Assembly (NCBI RefSeq): GCF_040412425.1
Contig: NC_089782.1
Location: 46,006,322 to 46,070,321, forward strand
DNA length: 64,000 nt
From: Macrobrachium rosenbergii
Lineage: Eukaryota; Arthropoda; Malacostraca; Decapoda; Palaemonidae
Reading direction: 5' to 3'
In this document: one piece after another, positions 27,202 to 39,200 of the stretch
How the letters are laid out: each line of letters begins with the position of its first letter
How positions within the stretch are numbered: position 1 is the stretch's first letter
Made by a program: the position numbers and the translations under genes
Notes under the pieces: generated by a model
Databases searched by the model: none
The model's input: only the letters and a program-made list of their open reading frames with translations
Told to the model about the DNA's origin: nothing

Positions 27202-30200
27202 GTAAGTGCTCGCAATTTACGTCACGCACGAAACTGGTGGGTTTTGCGTCTTATTGCTCAACTAGTGTTATAGGTTCAGATGGTTCAGTCAGACAGAGGG
27301 GGAGAAAGATATTCTATAAATTTTGGACAGGTCAGATGTTTACTTTGTTAATCATCCCGTGTGCTAAGTGGTGTGTTACTGACTACGCAGCCAGTCCATT
27401 GTTTTGGAAATAAGCTACATTGGGAAAACATTTTTTTTAGCATGTGGTGTAACAAAATATCCAAAGAAGTCCTCTATGCAACACGGGAATGAATGGCCTT
27501 AAGGCTGAGAGGTCCTTCTGTGAGGTAAGGTGTTTGAAAGGTCGTCTCTTACGCAATATGAGTAGCTACTTACGAGAGGACAAGGCTGGCCCACATGAGG
27601 CTTGAAGAATGAATTGCTTGTCTGGTCTAGTAGTGCATCGGATGCCAATACTTTGCTTCAGAATTTCAACAGTCTTAATTCAGTTTTGTGTGTGCGCGTG
27701 TGTCCCAGGTAAGAAAAGGGACTTTAACTGCTGGGTTCCTTGCATACTACAAATTGTCACCATAAATGTAATGGTAGGGAAAGGGAAATATAAAAATTCT
27801 TCGGAAATAACACCTGTACCATTCTCCTCATCTCCTGTCTTACCAGTTTTAATGCATGTTTAGTGTATACACGCACATTCAACAGCTTTCTCATCCATCG
27901 TGCATGCCCAGTAACCCATCTGAGCTGAGCCCCTATTTCCCCCGCACTAACAATGATTCTTTTCCCTATTTGCCAGGGTTATTCCGTGGGAGCATTACGC
28001 CCATGGATGGAGCACTAGAGGTGTCTGCCTTAGAACGCCCTCGCTCCCTTGGCACAACCTCATCTCTCAAGCCCTCGCTAGATAGAGGTATTTTAAATTC
28101 ATCCAAAATTTTGTCATGGTATTCTCATTTTGTTTGGGGTTCTTAATGTAGTTCTTTCTGTCTAGGTGTACATTTTGTGGCTTACAGTTACAATGGTTCC
28201 GATACTTTTAACTTTCAGAATGATTAAGTAATGGAAAAGTGTAAAAAATGGATTATATATCAACTGCCTATTTAAATTTATGTAAGCTTGTAAAGTCATA
28301 CTTTGTTGTCCTTTGTATGTAGTTGCAGATTCACTCCTTTAATTGGCAAAGCATTTTGTATTTAAGGAAATTTATCAACATTTCCTTTTGAGAATTTGTA
28401 ATCTTGACTACATGTACAATTGGTGAATGTGATGTCTTGTCTCTGCCATTTTCATTTTAGGACCCTTTTAACACACTAACAAGAAGGTATCATCATTTGA
28501 TTTGTATTGTATGTGACAGTGATATAATGTGTGAAAAATATGAGTTTAGCATGGTCATTTTTTTTTAGCAGGATATTTTCCTTTATTTACACTAACTCAA
28601 ATGTGACAAGATTGGCTTTTGAACAGTAAATAAGGAAATTTGTGTATTTGTTCTATAACTTTCATTTCGTGAAGAATGAAAACCTTTTGCTGGAATTTTG
28701 TCATTTATTACTAAATTTAAGCATCTTTGGATGACCTCATAGCTCACAGTACCTGGCCCACAGCAATAATTGTGCATACACTTGTTCAGTAACACAAAAT
28801 ATTTCAGGATGTCGGAACAGTGCCATGGGTAGTTTAGCTGGAAGAGACAACATGGGACCAACAAGCGTACCTACCCCAGGAATGGGAAGTCTCCTGTCCC
28901 CTCTGGAGGAGGCAGAAGAATGGGCAAGAATCAACGATATTATGGCCAGCTTTGGAGGTGGCTTAGCAAGAGAAAGTGTCTTCATGGCAGAGCTTGAACA
29001 CGAATTTCAGACTAGATTAGGTTTGTTCAAATTTTGAAATTGTTGTAGTTGTTAGTAAGAATTCAAGGCTGTTTTGATGAATAACAGTATTGCTGTTTAG
29101 AGGTAACCAGAAAATTCACTTTTTAGAAGCAGAATGGCTAAACAGTTTTTATTTTTTTCATAGACTTTATTAATAAAGAAAACAAGAGATCCTTTCTTCG
29201 GTGTTTTTGTTTTTCAGAACAAGGCTGGAAGTGCTTGAGAATAATGAGTTTATTTTTATTTCCAATTTCTGTAGGACTATCCTTGTCTCCCTCACAACAA
29301 GGACTAGGTCTGTTATCTAGCAGCGGTAGTAGTGAGGATGTTGTAGAAGTTACTACGTTCGAAGGTGGTGAAAAGTCAGTGGGAACTTGGTTACGTGCAC
29401 TTGGCCTGCCCCAGTATGAAGATGTATTTATTGCTCATGGATACGATGATACCGACTTCATGGTGAGTGTGGAAATAAGTTTAGTGGATTGCTCAGTTTA
29501 TAATAGATAACACAAGATATTCATAATTGTGCATTACTGAAATTAACAAAGGTTATGATCATAAAATATTGGCCAAGTAAATATAACATAAACCAAGTGG
29601 AAAGAATGTACTATATGTTATAGTTGTGGAATATTAAAGGCATCTTTCCGAGAGTTGATGGATTTAATTTGATTGGAATGTTATATTCATAGGTGATGAG
29701 GTTTCCTTCAGTTTGTCGTGCTTATTGATTTATTTTTTTATTTGTCACCTTGTATACTATATACAGTACACCACTGTATGCATTAATGTATTGGGTGGTT
29801 CAACTGTATTTGTGAAGTAATACCTTTATTTTTTATATCAGAATGGTGGTATTCTTGAAGCTGGTGATTTGCAAGAGCTTGGTATTACCCAGCCAACACA
29901 TCAACATTCTGTGATGAAAGCTGTTTCTCGGCTACCGACTCCACTCCATGCTATAAGATCTACGTACTCCCTCCCTGACACTGTTGAAGCTTGGTTAGAC
30001 TCAATCAGATTACCTCAGTATGCACAAAACTTCCATAAAAATGGTTTTGGTGATATGGAAAGAGTAAGAAAAGTGTGGGAAATTGAACTAACCACTGTAC
30101 TAGAAATCACTCGACCAGGTCACCGAAAAAGAATTTTAGCTTCGCTTGGAGATCGACCTTTAGAACCTGAGCTACCACCTGCACTTAATCCACATGATTT

Positions 30201-33200
30201 GAGTCTTGAACTTACAAAGTTGGTGAGCCATTAATTTCCTTTACGGTATATTTTATGAGTGCAAACTTGCAAGTGTTGTTTGAGATCAGAAACACAGTAT
30301 TCAGATTTTGTAAGAAATATTTAGTGCATAAGATACAGTGTAAAGCTTCTGTATTTAAAGACACTTTTATTACAGAAATCTTCTTAAAAGCTTCTGTGTA
30401 TCAAGACACCTTTATTATAGGAATCTTATTAAGAGCTTCTGTTTAAAGACACCTTTATTACAGAAGTCTTCTTTCTTGCCATATTAATGGGTGACCAAAA
30501 ATATTTCAGAACTCGGACATCTCTCAGCTTAAAGAGCAGTTATTCAATGATTTGCCTTCAACTACATCTCGGGAACGGCGTCCACCAGAGACAGCTACAA
30601 ATACTATTCGTCGCTCAGGCACAAAGAAACGTAATGCTCCACAACCACCTGCCAAGTAAGGGAAAACACATTAGACTTCATTAAACATTTATTTTAATAG
30701 TTAACTTTAGTATTTACCTGCATTGAGGCACTTCAGTTTATGAGCAGTTTGCAGCAATTATACACAGTAATAACAGAAATGTGTACAAGGAAAAACAACA
30801 TACTATACTATTATCCATATTACATACCAGAAAATCCACAGCAGGAATTATGTGCATTAGATACCAGAAAATTCACTCATACCATGATTTGAATTTTATT
30901 ATTATGATTGCCCATACACCTGGTAACTTTTGACTTCGTATGGAAAAATTTTGTACTCAAACCATTTTGTCCAGTAGGGAAAAATATGTAAAAGCATCAT
31001 AGCCTATATATTAAACTAGTGAAAACAAAATATTTAAAGCAAACCAGTTACCAAACACAGGTAACACTTTTTCTTTGTCAGTTTCTAAAACGTAGTAAAG
31101 CTTGGAAATTTTTTTTGTCAAAACCTCTATGGGCATTGTGTTAATGATCACTTGGCTTCAGAAGTACAGTATTAGAGCATCTACTGTAAATGGCAGTTGT
31201 AATGATAAATTTCTTTTATGTCTTTAATCAAGTAGTAAATTTAGTGAAACTTTAAAAATGTCTAACAAATGCTGTAGGACAGGCTTAAGAGAGTTAAGAT
31301 TTTAAGGTATGGTTAAAACATTTGAATATAAAATATGTCATAGATCTATTGTTACAAATCTTGAACATTCAAGGAAAATAAAAAAGTTTGTACATAGTCA
31401 GAATGAAATATTAAGAGCATGAATAAGTGCCTTGAGTATTAAAGGGCTTTCCTATTTACTTCACAGCATCAAAGAATGCTAACAACCATGGTGAGCTGTT
31501 GAGGTTACCTTTAGTTCTGTTATTACCTAGTAATACTCTGCCAAGTCCTAAAGGTTTGACAATGTATTGGGTAACTCGTGGATTTTGTGAAAGTTATTTG
31601 TGTTGTAAATTTGCATGATATTTTGTAAGTAAATTTTAACTATTGCTTCCAGGGATGTAGACTTAAATAACTCGCTTATGCCTCTGAAAACATCTTTTAT
31701 AACAATGCTGTTTAGCATTCACATAAACACTCATGAAATGGCATATTTTATGTAGGTTTTTCACTGTTTTGTAGGTATGCAATAATGTAGTTATTCACTG
31801 GTTATAATGACACATCATTTGGCAGAGCCCCTCGTGCACAACCCACTATAGATTTGTGTGGGACAGATGACATTGGACATCTTAATATTCGGGATCCTTC
31901 CCAGTTGGTTGTTGGAGTGCCCAATACCTTACTCACTCAGTGGAGACATCACCCCAATGCACTAGTCACATCTAGTGTACAGTATGTTGCACAAGTAAGT
32001 TGAGGTTTGAAGAACCTTATGGCTCTTCACATCTTATCATGTACTGTACATCATCACCAACTTCATAAATGTTTTTCAAATCAGGTTTCCCTTCAGAGGG
32101 CTGGATATGAAATGAGCTTTCTCCATATTTTATTGTCCTGCACTCTTTTCTACCTAGAATCCCATTCAGGTCTAGGTATTCATATGTCCCCGTTTTCCAT
32201 GATTTCCTTGGCTATTCTACAAGTCTTCATTCTGGTACTTCCATGCCTACTGCTTCTCAGAATCTGTTCCTGGCTCCATCTCATAACATATCCAAAGCAT
32301 TTCAAGTTTTTTTTCCCAGTTTCTTTTTTTTTTTTTTTTTTTGATGAAGCACAACGATTCATGCTGATTGATCAAAAATAATTTTGTGTTTAAGCATCAC
32401 TAAATTATTGAGTTTTAATTTATATCACATGATAGTAAAATAATATCTATAAAAGTGAAAATTGTATAATTTCTATTTATTGTTATGGCAGAATTATTAA
32501 GTTATGGTATTAATATGCCTTATCTGTTCATTTTCCTTTCACCCAGCTTGAAGAGTTAAAGTAAACAATATTTATGGAATAGTTTACATCAATGAAATTT
32601 TTAAAGAGATGAAATTTTTAAAGATTTTCATGCAACCATCATAATATCTAGATAAAAGTTATGGCAAAATTATTAAGTTGTGCCATTTAACATGCCTTAT
32701 ATGTTTATTTTCCTTTCACCATGTAATAATTTATGTCAGCTGAAATTTTAAAGATTTTTTATGTGACCATCATAAGTTTAGGTGAGCGAAATAATGTTAC
32801 TGTAAGTAAATGGCAAAGGAACTTTTATCGTGGTCAGTATCAAACCTTCACTTGTTCTGAATGGCAGTGGTTTTAAAATGTTACATCCTTTCTTATGAAA
32901 AATTGTGAAACGAATTTTTGTAATAAGCTTTTAATGTAAAGGTGCAAGAATGCTGTACAGTACTGTTACGTAAGTTTGGAAGTACTGTGTTGACAGCATT
33001 AGATTGGTTCTGTGGTTATAATTACATTGAAGAATGTTCTCATTTCTAATCAAGGAATGATTTTTTGAGAGAATTTTTGTTGTTCGCAGTACCTTGGCTC
33101 CACACATGTAAAGGAGCTTAAGGGAACGGAATCAACCATGAAGTCCATCCAGAAGCTAAAGAAGTCGACAAGTGAAGGTGCCAAAATCCCAAAAATAGTA

Positions 33201-36200
33201 TTATCTGTTTCCTATAGAGGAGTCAAGTTTATCGATGCTGTAACACAGGTAAGTGATGTACAGTATCATATTTTTTATTTGCATAGAACTATATGCAGGT
33301 ACAATACTGATTTAAAACCTAAAACCAAGTACAGTATAGTAAGTTTTGTAACTGATTGTTGTAAATCTCTTGAGTAAGTTTTTACCTTGAAAACTGGTGG
33401 GTTATAACTGACTTTTGACTTCTTTTAAAAATTTCAGGCTCTTGTTTGTGAACACGAGATTCGTAACATTCATTGTGCCTGTCAAGATGCTGATGATTTA
33501 TCCCATTTTGCATACATAACCAAAGATTTGGAAACCAAAGGGCACTACTGCCATGTCTTTAGAGTACAATCCAGGGTAAGCATAATATTAGCATTACATT
33601 TTTTTATAGAAGATTTTTTTTATGTGTATATTTAAATGGTCATCTAGACTGTTTACACAATAATATACACTTAAGCAGTAGAAGTATGTTTTTCAACCTG
33701 TTAGTTTAAGTTCAGAACACCTTAACATGTTTGTTTTAATTCTTACCATGCTAAAAAATGAGGTGACTATAAACGGGCGTTATTTTTCTATCTCAGGAAC
33801 TTGCCACTGAAGTCATCCTTACCTTAGGTGAAGCCTTTGAAGTTGCGTACCAGATAGCTCTTCGAGAGCAACCATATTCCAATCAGTCTGACGAACAGAA
33901 ACTTGCTCATGGACATAGTCGATCCAAATCTGAGCACATACGAAATCACCGGACGCTCTCTAATGGTTCTACTCATTCTCATACCAGGTACTGTAGTTTT
34001 TTTATCATAATTAATTCTTAATGTATTCTTGAACAGTTTTTGAAGGAAAGTAGCCAATATCTCAGATCAGATCATGGATAGTTATGCATATTTTTGTTGA
34101 GTACTACTGCACAGGCAATCAAATGCCAATAGTGAGCATAGACCAGAAGAAAAAAAATTATGAATGGAAAGAATTCCCAGGGCTGGAGATGTGAGGGAAG
34201 GTGCCATTATTGAAATGACCTGTGCCTCTTCAACACACTACCACAGAAATCAACAGCAGAAATGACAGAAACATGCAATGACAGTTAGGTACAAAAGATG
34301 AAAGTGTAACCAAGCCAGTTCTTCTGCCGAGTTCCAACATAACTATTGCTAATATTGACATGGTGACCTGTGCCCTTGCATCTAACTGAAGGTTTCATAC
34401 TGCTCACCAGTAACGTTGGACAAAACAAAGCAGTACATTGGAGAGTACAGTAAACACCCCCGTATTCGCGAATACTTAAAACCCCTCTAAAAATGCTTAT
34501 ACCTGAGTATTCCAATAGTGTTATCACAAAAAGTGCATTTAGTCATGAAAATGATATGAAAATACAGTAATTAGAAAAATACTGCCAATGGGCGAATTTT
34601 CCGCAAATAATGTGTATATACGTTCCACTGAGAAATCCGCGAATAGGTGAGTCCACGAATACGGGGCTTACTGTATCATATTCTTATGCAATAACATGAT
34701 GCAGTTCACAATAAATTAATGCAATAAACTGGTGAGATCTCCATTTAGCAATATGTTACAGTAGTTAATTGGGAATGGCTGTGTAGGTGGGGTCTTAGGA
34801 ATGGACTAGTCACATGGGACATGCTCCACAGTTTCTTTTGTTTTGTCTGGTAGCAATGATATCCAAAGGGCAAGGAGTTAGCTCCTTGACATTAGAAGAA
34901 TAAAGATGGCCTTAAACCACAAACTCTTTGGACATCACCAGCAATATAGGTAATAATGTAAGAAGCAAAAGGTGGTACCTGTATACTAGACCACTCAAAT
35001 AGCCATTAGTTTTAGATTAATAGTAAGACCCTTGGCTCACAAACCCACATGATATATGCAGAGAATGTAAGTCAGTTCTTAAATCGTAATAGTTCAGCAA
35101 GTTACATGAAAATTCAAACTTCAGCCAACAGAAATTGCCAGGGTTTTGAAACCAAATTTTGAATTAATTTGTATTTTTCATAACTAACAAACTTACAGTC
35201 TTAACATGAGGATAAAATCTTCTAGCGCCAGCTGGAAACTGGTACAAAACACACAAAATTGTAGAACAAGGTATTGGTGGCAACATGGTTCAGCCAATCG
35301 GATGAGAGAGAGGGCATCAGCCGACCTCGCCTCACCCAAGACCGCCATGACGTATCAGTTTCTTCCAGCCCAGGGAATCACTTTGTGGGGTAACATGAAG
35401 TGGGCAATGTACGTTAGGATTGTGGGTTTGTTAGCTATGAAAAATACAAATTAATTAAAAATTTGCCGTTGTTCATGTGTGGAACAAACCTAGGTCTTAA
35501 TGTGAGGATTAGGACTCACCTCTGTTGGGAGGAAAGGAAAGTCTTGAACTGCCTGGAGGTTCAGCACACCTGGTTTCATTTCCAGGTTAGACTAAAGCAG
35601 AGAAAGGAGATGTATGCCTCTGACTTGTCAAATAGAAGAGCTTACCAAACGGTCAGACAACTAGGCTAATACACAGTGTGAAGGAACATTGTGTAAGTGG
35701 ACGTTAAAGAGCTATATCTGTTCAGACAACAAACCTACGTTAGCCACCACTTTGTTTGATATCATTCTTCTCTCCCCTTGTCAGAGAGAGGAAGGACTAG
35801 CTTCTGCAAGAAAAATATTTGTGTATGAATAAACTTTCTCAAAATGAAAGGCCGCTCACTCACCTGTATCTAACCAGTTCCAGCTCATGATGGATCAATT
35901 TTCCTACTGCCCGTGGGTAGAGATGAAGGGGAAAAGGTAGAAAAAGGACCAGTCATCTCATTCACTCCCTCTCATACCATCATCTTAGGTAAGATACAAA
36001 TTGTCCCGCTAGGGGCACTGGATGAGCTACACAACTTGAGCAGCCGGGCAACATCCTGAAGATAGAAGATTGTGAAGGTGGTTTAACAAAGCCAAGTACC
36101 AGCCTTCAAAATCTTCCAAACAGATAAGTTCTCAAAAGCTAATGAAGGGCCTAAACCCCTAACATCATGTGCTCTTGCATGCACTGTGTTAGAATCCGAG

Positions 36201-39200
36201 GTTGTAGAAGAGCTATAAGCATACATATTAACCTCATGGATCTAGAAGGAGGTGGTATTCTTGGACACTTATTTGTTGACCCGGCTTGTGCTTACAAGAA
36301 GTCTTTGACACCCCGGCTTGAGGACATAAGAGCAATTCGTCTGGGTTGTTGTCAACAAAATCTCCTAAGGAGGGGATGGTAAAGGATTCAAATCTGTCAT
36401 CATGAGCCGAAGAATTTTGAGTCTTGGCTGTGAATTCCTGGACAAATTCGAAGGATATGGACCCCCAACCCTCGTGTGTTTAACGTTAGAAGAGAGACCA
36501 TGGAGTTCTCCCACTCTCTTCAATGAAGCTAAAGCCAGTAAGAAGACCGTTTTAAGGGTCAAGTCTCTGTCAGATGACCGTCAGTAACAATTCATATGGG
36601 GCTTGAGTGAGACTACTTAGCACCAGAGTCAGATCCCAACTAGGAGGTTTAAGTTCTCTAGGAGAACAAGACTGCTCAAAGCTTTTGAGTAGCATTGAGA
36701 TTTCCTAAGAAGACAGGTCCACATCTTTTAGGCCTGTAACCTTTGATAGCAAACACAGAAAGACCTCTCTCCAGAGAAAAACTAGGAAATCTGCTATTTG
36801 CTAAAGATCTTCTGAGATAGCAAGACATTGAAAGAAAAGCCTCTCACTCGGAGGAGATACTGGATAGTCTCCAGCCGTGAAGAGGTAGGGACCCTACCGA
36901 CTGGTGATATCTCTCAACATGAGGCTGGCAGAGGAGGTTGTGCCTTGGAGGGATCTGTCTGGTAACTGCTGACAGCAGGGCTAGTAGATAGGGGAACCAT
37001 TCTGCATGAGGCCATCAGGGAGCTACAAGGGTCATCCTGAGATTACGGGAAATCATTGCCCTGTTCAAGACTTGACAGATCAGGCAAAAGGAAAGAAAGG
37101 CGTAAACCTCCAGGTTGTCCCAAGGATGTTGTAAGACATCCTCCACCATGGCGAAGGGGTCTGGGACAACCAAACAGAAGACCTCTAGCTTCCTGTTGAA
37201 CCTTGTTGCGAACAGATCTATCATTGGCTTTCCCCATAGGAGGAAGAGCCTGTCCACTATCTGCTGATGTAAGGACTACTCTGTCCCCAGGACCTGACCC
37301 CGATGACTCAGTTTGTTGGCCACCACATTCCTCTTGCCTGGGACATACCTGTCTGTGAGGTCTACTGATTGGTTTATCGCCCACTGGTGTAGAAGCGCCA
37401 TGAGGGAGTGAAGTTGGTGAGAGACTAGCCCCTTGTTTGTTTACATAAGCGACTACTGTAGTGTTGTCTGACATCAGAACTACAGAGTGCCCCAACACTT
37501 TCTTGAAACTCCTGAAATGCTAGGAAGGCTGCTTTCAGCTCCAGAACATTGATGTGCAGCTGCTTGTCCAGAAGACTCCAGACTCCAAACATCAGAAAGT
37601 CCTCCAAATGAGCTCCCCAACTCTCACACAAGGCATCCGAGAACAGGAGAATTTATGGGGGAGGAGAATGAAGAGGCACTCCTATAGTCCTATAGCCCAG
37701 GATGACACTAAGATGAACGCACACTTGTGAGCACTTGAGGGGCTGTTGTTAGACCGAAGCAAAGGACTTTGAATTGAAACAATCTCTTTCCCAGGCCGAA
37801 GCGTAGAAACCTTCAGGAAGCACAATGGATTGTAATCTGGAAGTAAGCATCTTTCAGATCTGTCATGACTACTTCCACTGCTCCTTTCTTTATCATTTTC
37901 CTCATTTCCCCATGGAGAGGTAGGAACTCAGGGAGTCCTTTGCATACAACAAGTGATGGAGGGGCTGCTTGGAGAGAGGGGGAGTGAAATCGAAGGGTAG
38001 TAGATATCCAACCCGTAGAACATTTACTACCCAAGATTCTGCTCCGAAACTGTCACATAGCCCAGTGGCTCACCAGGCATCCCCCCACTGGTGGCAAAGA
38101 GTGGGGAGGGGCGCCTACTCTGTCGCTTACCTCCCATGGCCCCTTCTCCTGGTGCAGAAGAGCGGGCTGATAGGACCATTGCTGAGTTTTCTTAGTAGGT
38201 GATTGGGGAGGTTGACTAGCTCTGCTAATTGAAGCTGCATTAGTGGTCTTTTTAGGAGATGAGCAAGGCCAGATGTTAGCCATCTTCTGAGCCTCCAAAC
38301 CTGAAACAGTAGAACAAGATGGCGCTGCCTCCTCCTTCCCCCAAGAGACAGATACGGGGGCAGCAAAAGAGATTATATCTCCCAATCCCTCTCCCAAAAC
38401 TTCCAAAGACGAAGCTGTGGACGAATGGAAAGGAGTAAAATCTTCCAAGGAAGAAGAAGCAACTGGTGGAAGATTGGGCAAGGAAGAGGAACAAGGAGGA
38501 GTCTGAGAAGCAGCCATCAAAGGAGGAGAAAACCCCTTCCAAGATGGTGCCTCCAACTTCATCCTATGCTGCTTCCTTTTGGGAAAAATCCTCCACTGCT
38601 CAGGAGGCCAAGAACGACATTCAGAACAGGGATTAGTAATATTACAAACATTAGATCTGCATATGCTGCAAGTAGAATGTGGATCAATCTCAAAAGAAGC
38701 CAGGCAACAAAAGCAAGGGTAACCACCAATCCCAGGACATTTTCTCTGAGGCTTAGTACTGGAAGGCTGTGATGAGTGATGGGTTTGCATGATCAAACAC
38801 AAAACAAATCACACAAAAAAAGCACTAATCCACACACACAGAATAGCACTAATTCATGACAAAGTTTAAACCAAAGAAGGTAAACGAGCATGAAAATACT
38901 GGCTTCTGGAAGGCACGGCAACAGCAGCACCTTCTAGCAAGGCGGTAAGGAAGAACTAATGCGTCGCAGCACTCTGGGTGAAGTGAGGTCAGCTGATGCC
39001 TCCTCTCTCATCTGATTGGCTGAACCCCATTGCCACCAATACCTTGTTCTACAATTTTATATGTTTTTTACTGGTTTCCAACACACTAGAAGATTTTATC
39101 CTCACATTAAGACCTAGGTTTGTTCTGCATACAAACAAGTCGTTTTTTAAAACTTCATTTTCAGTTTATCCAGTTATTAAATTTAGAAACACTGCAGTAT

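Larger units (their letters stand above)
35161..39150 (-). mobile_element. Decayed DIRS-like retrotransposon with inverted ends and ICR
   Basis: About 4 kb, lying in the intron between the PTB exon at 33797-33987 and the exon at 43827, antisense to the gene. In minus-strand order: terminal repeat, gag-like ORF, reverse transcriptase remnant, RNase H, the 'DLFATR' segment, tyrosine recombinase, internal complementary region, terminal repeat. Tyrosine recombinase plus inverted termini plus ICR defines the DIRS order. Such elements integrate through a circular intermediate and make no target duplication, and none is seen. The copy is dead: the RT is mostly deleted, and there are frameshifts and stops in RNase H and the recombinase. 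Ends are approximate. Intact relatives are usually 5-6 kb, so 1-2 kb is missing. Confidence 0.85.

Noticed and set aside
35206..35669. Plus-strand frames of 68-82 codons
   Set aside because: They lie over the DIRS terminal repeat and ICR and do not resemble any protein.
38425..38772. 115-codon plus-strand frame
   Set aside because: Antisense shadow of the DIRS gag-like ORF.
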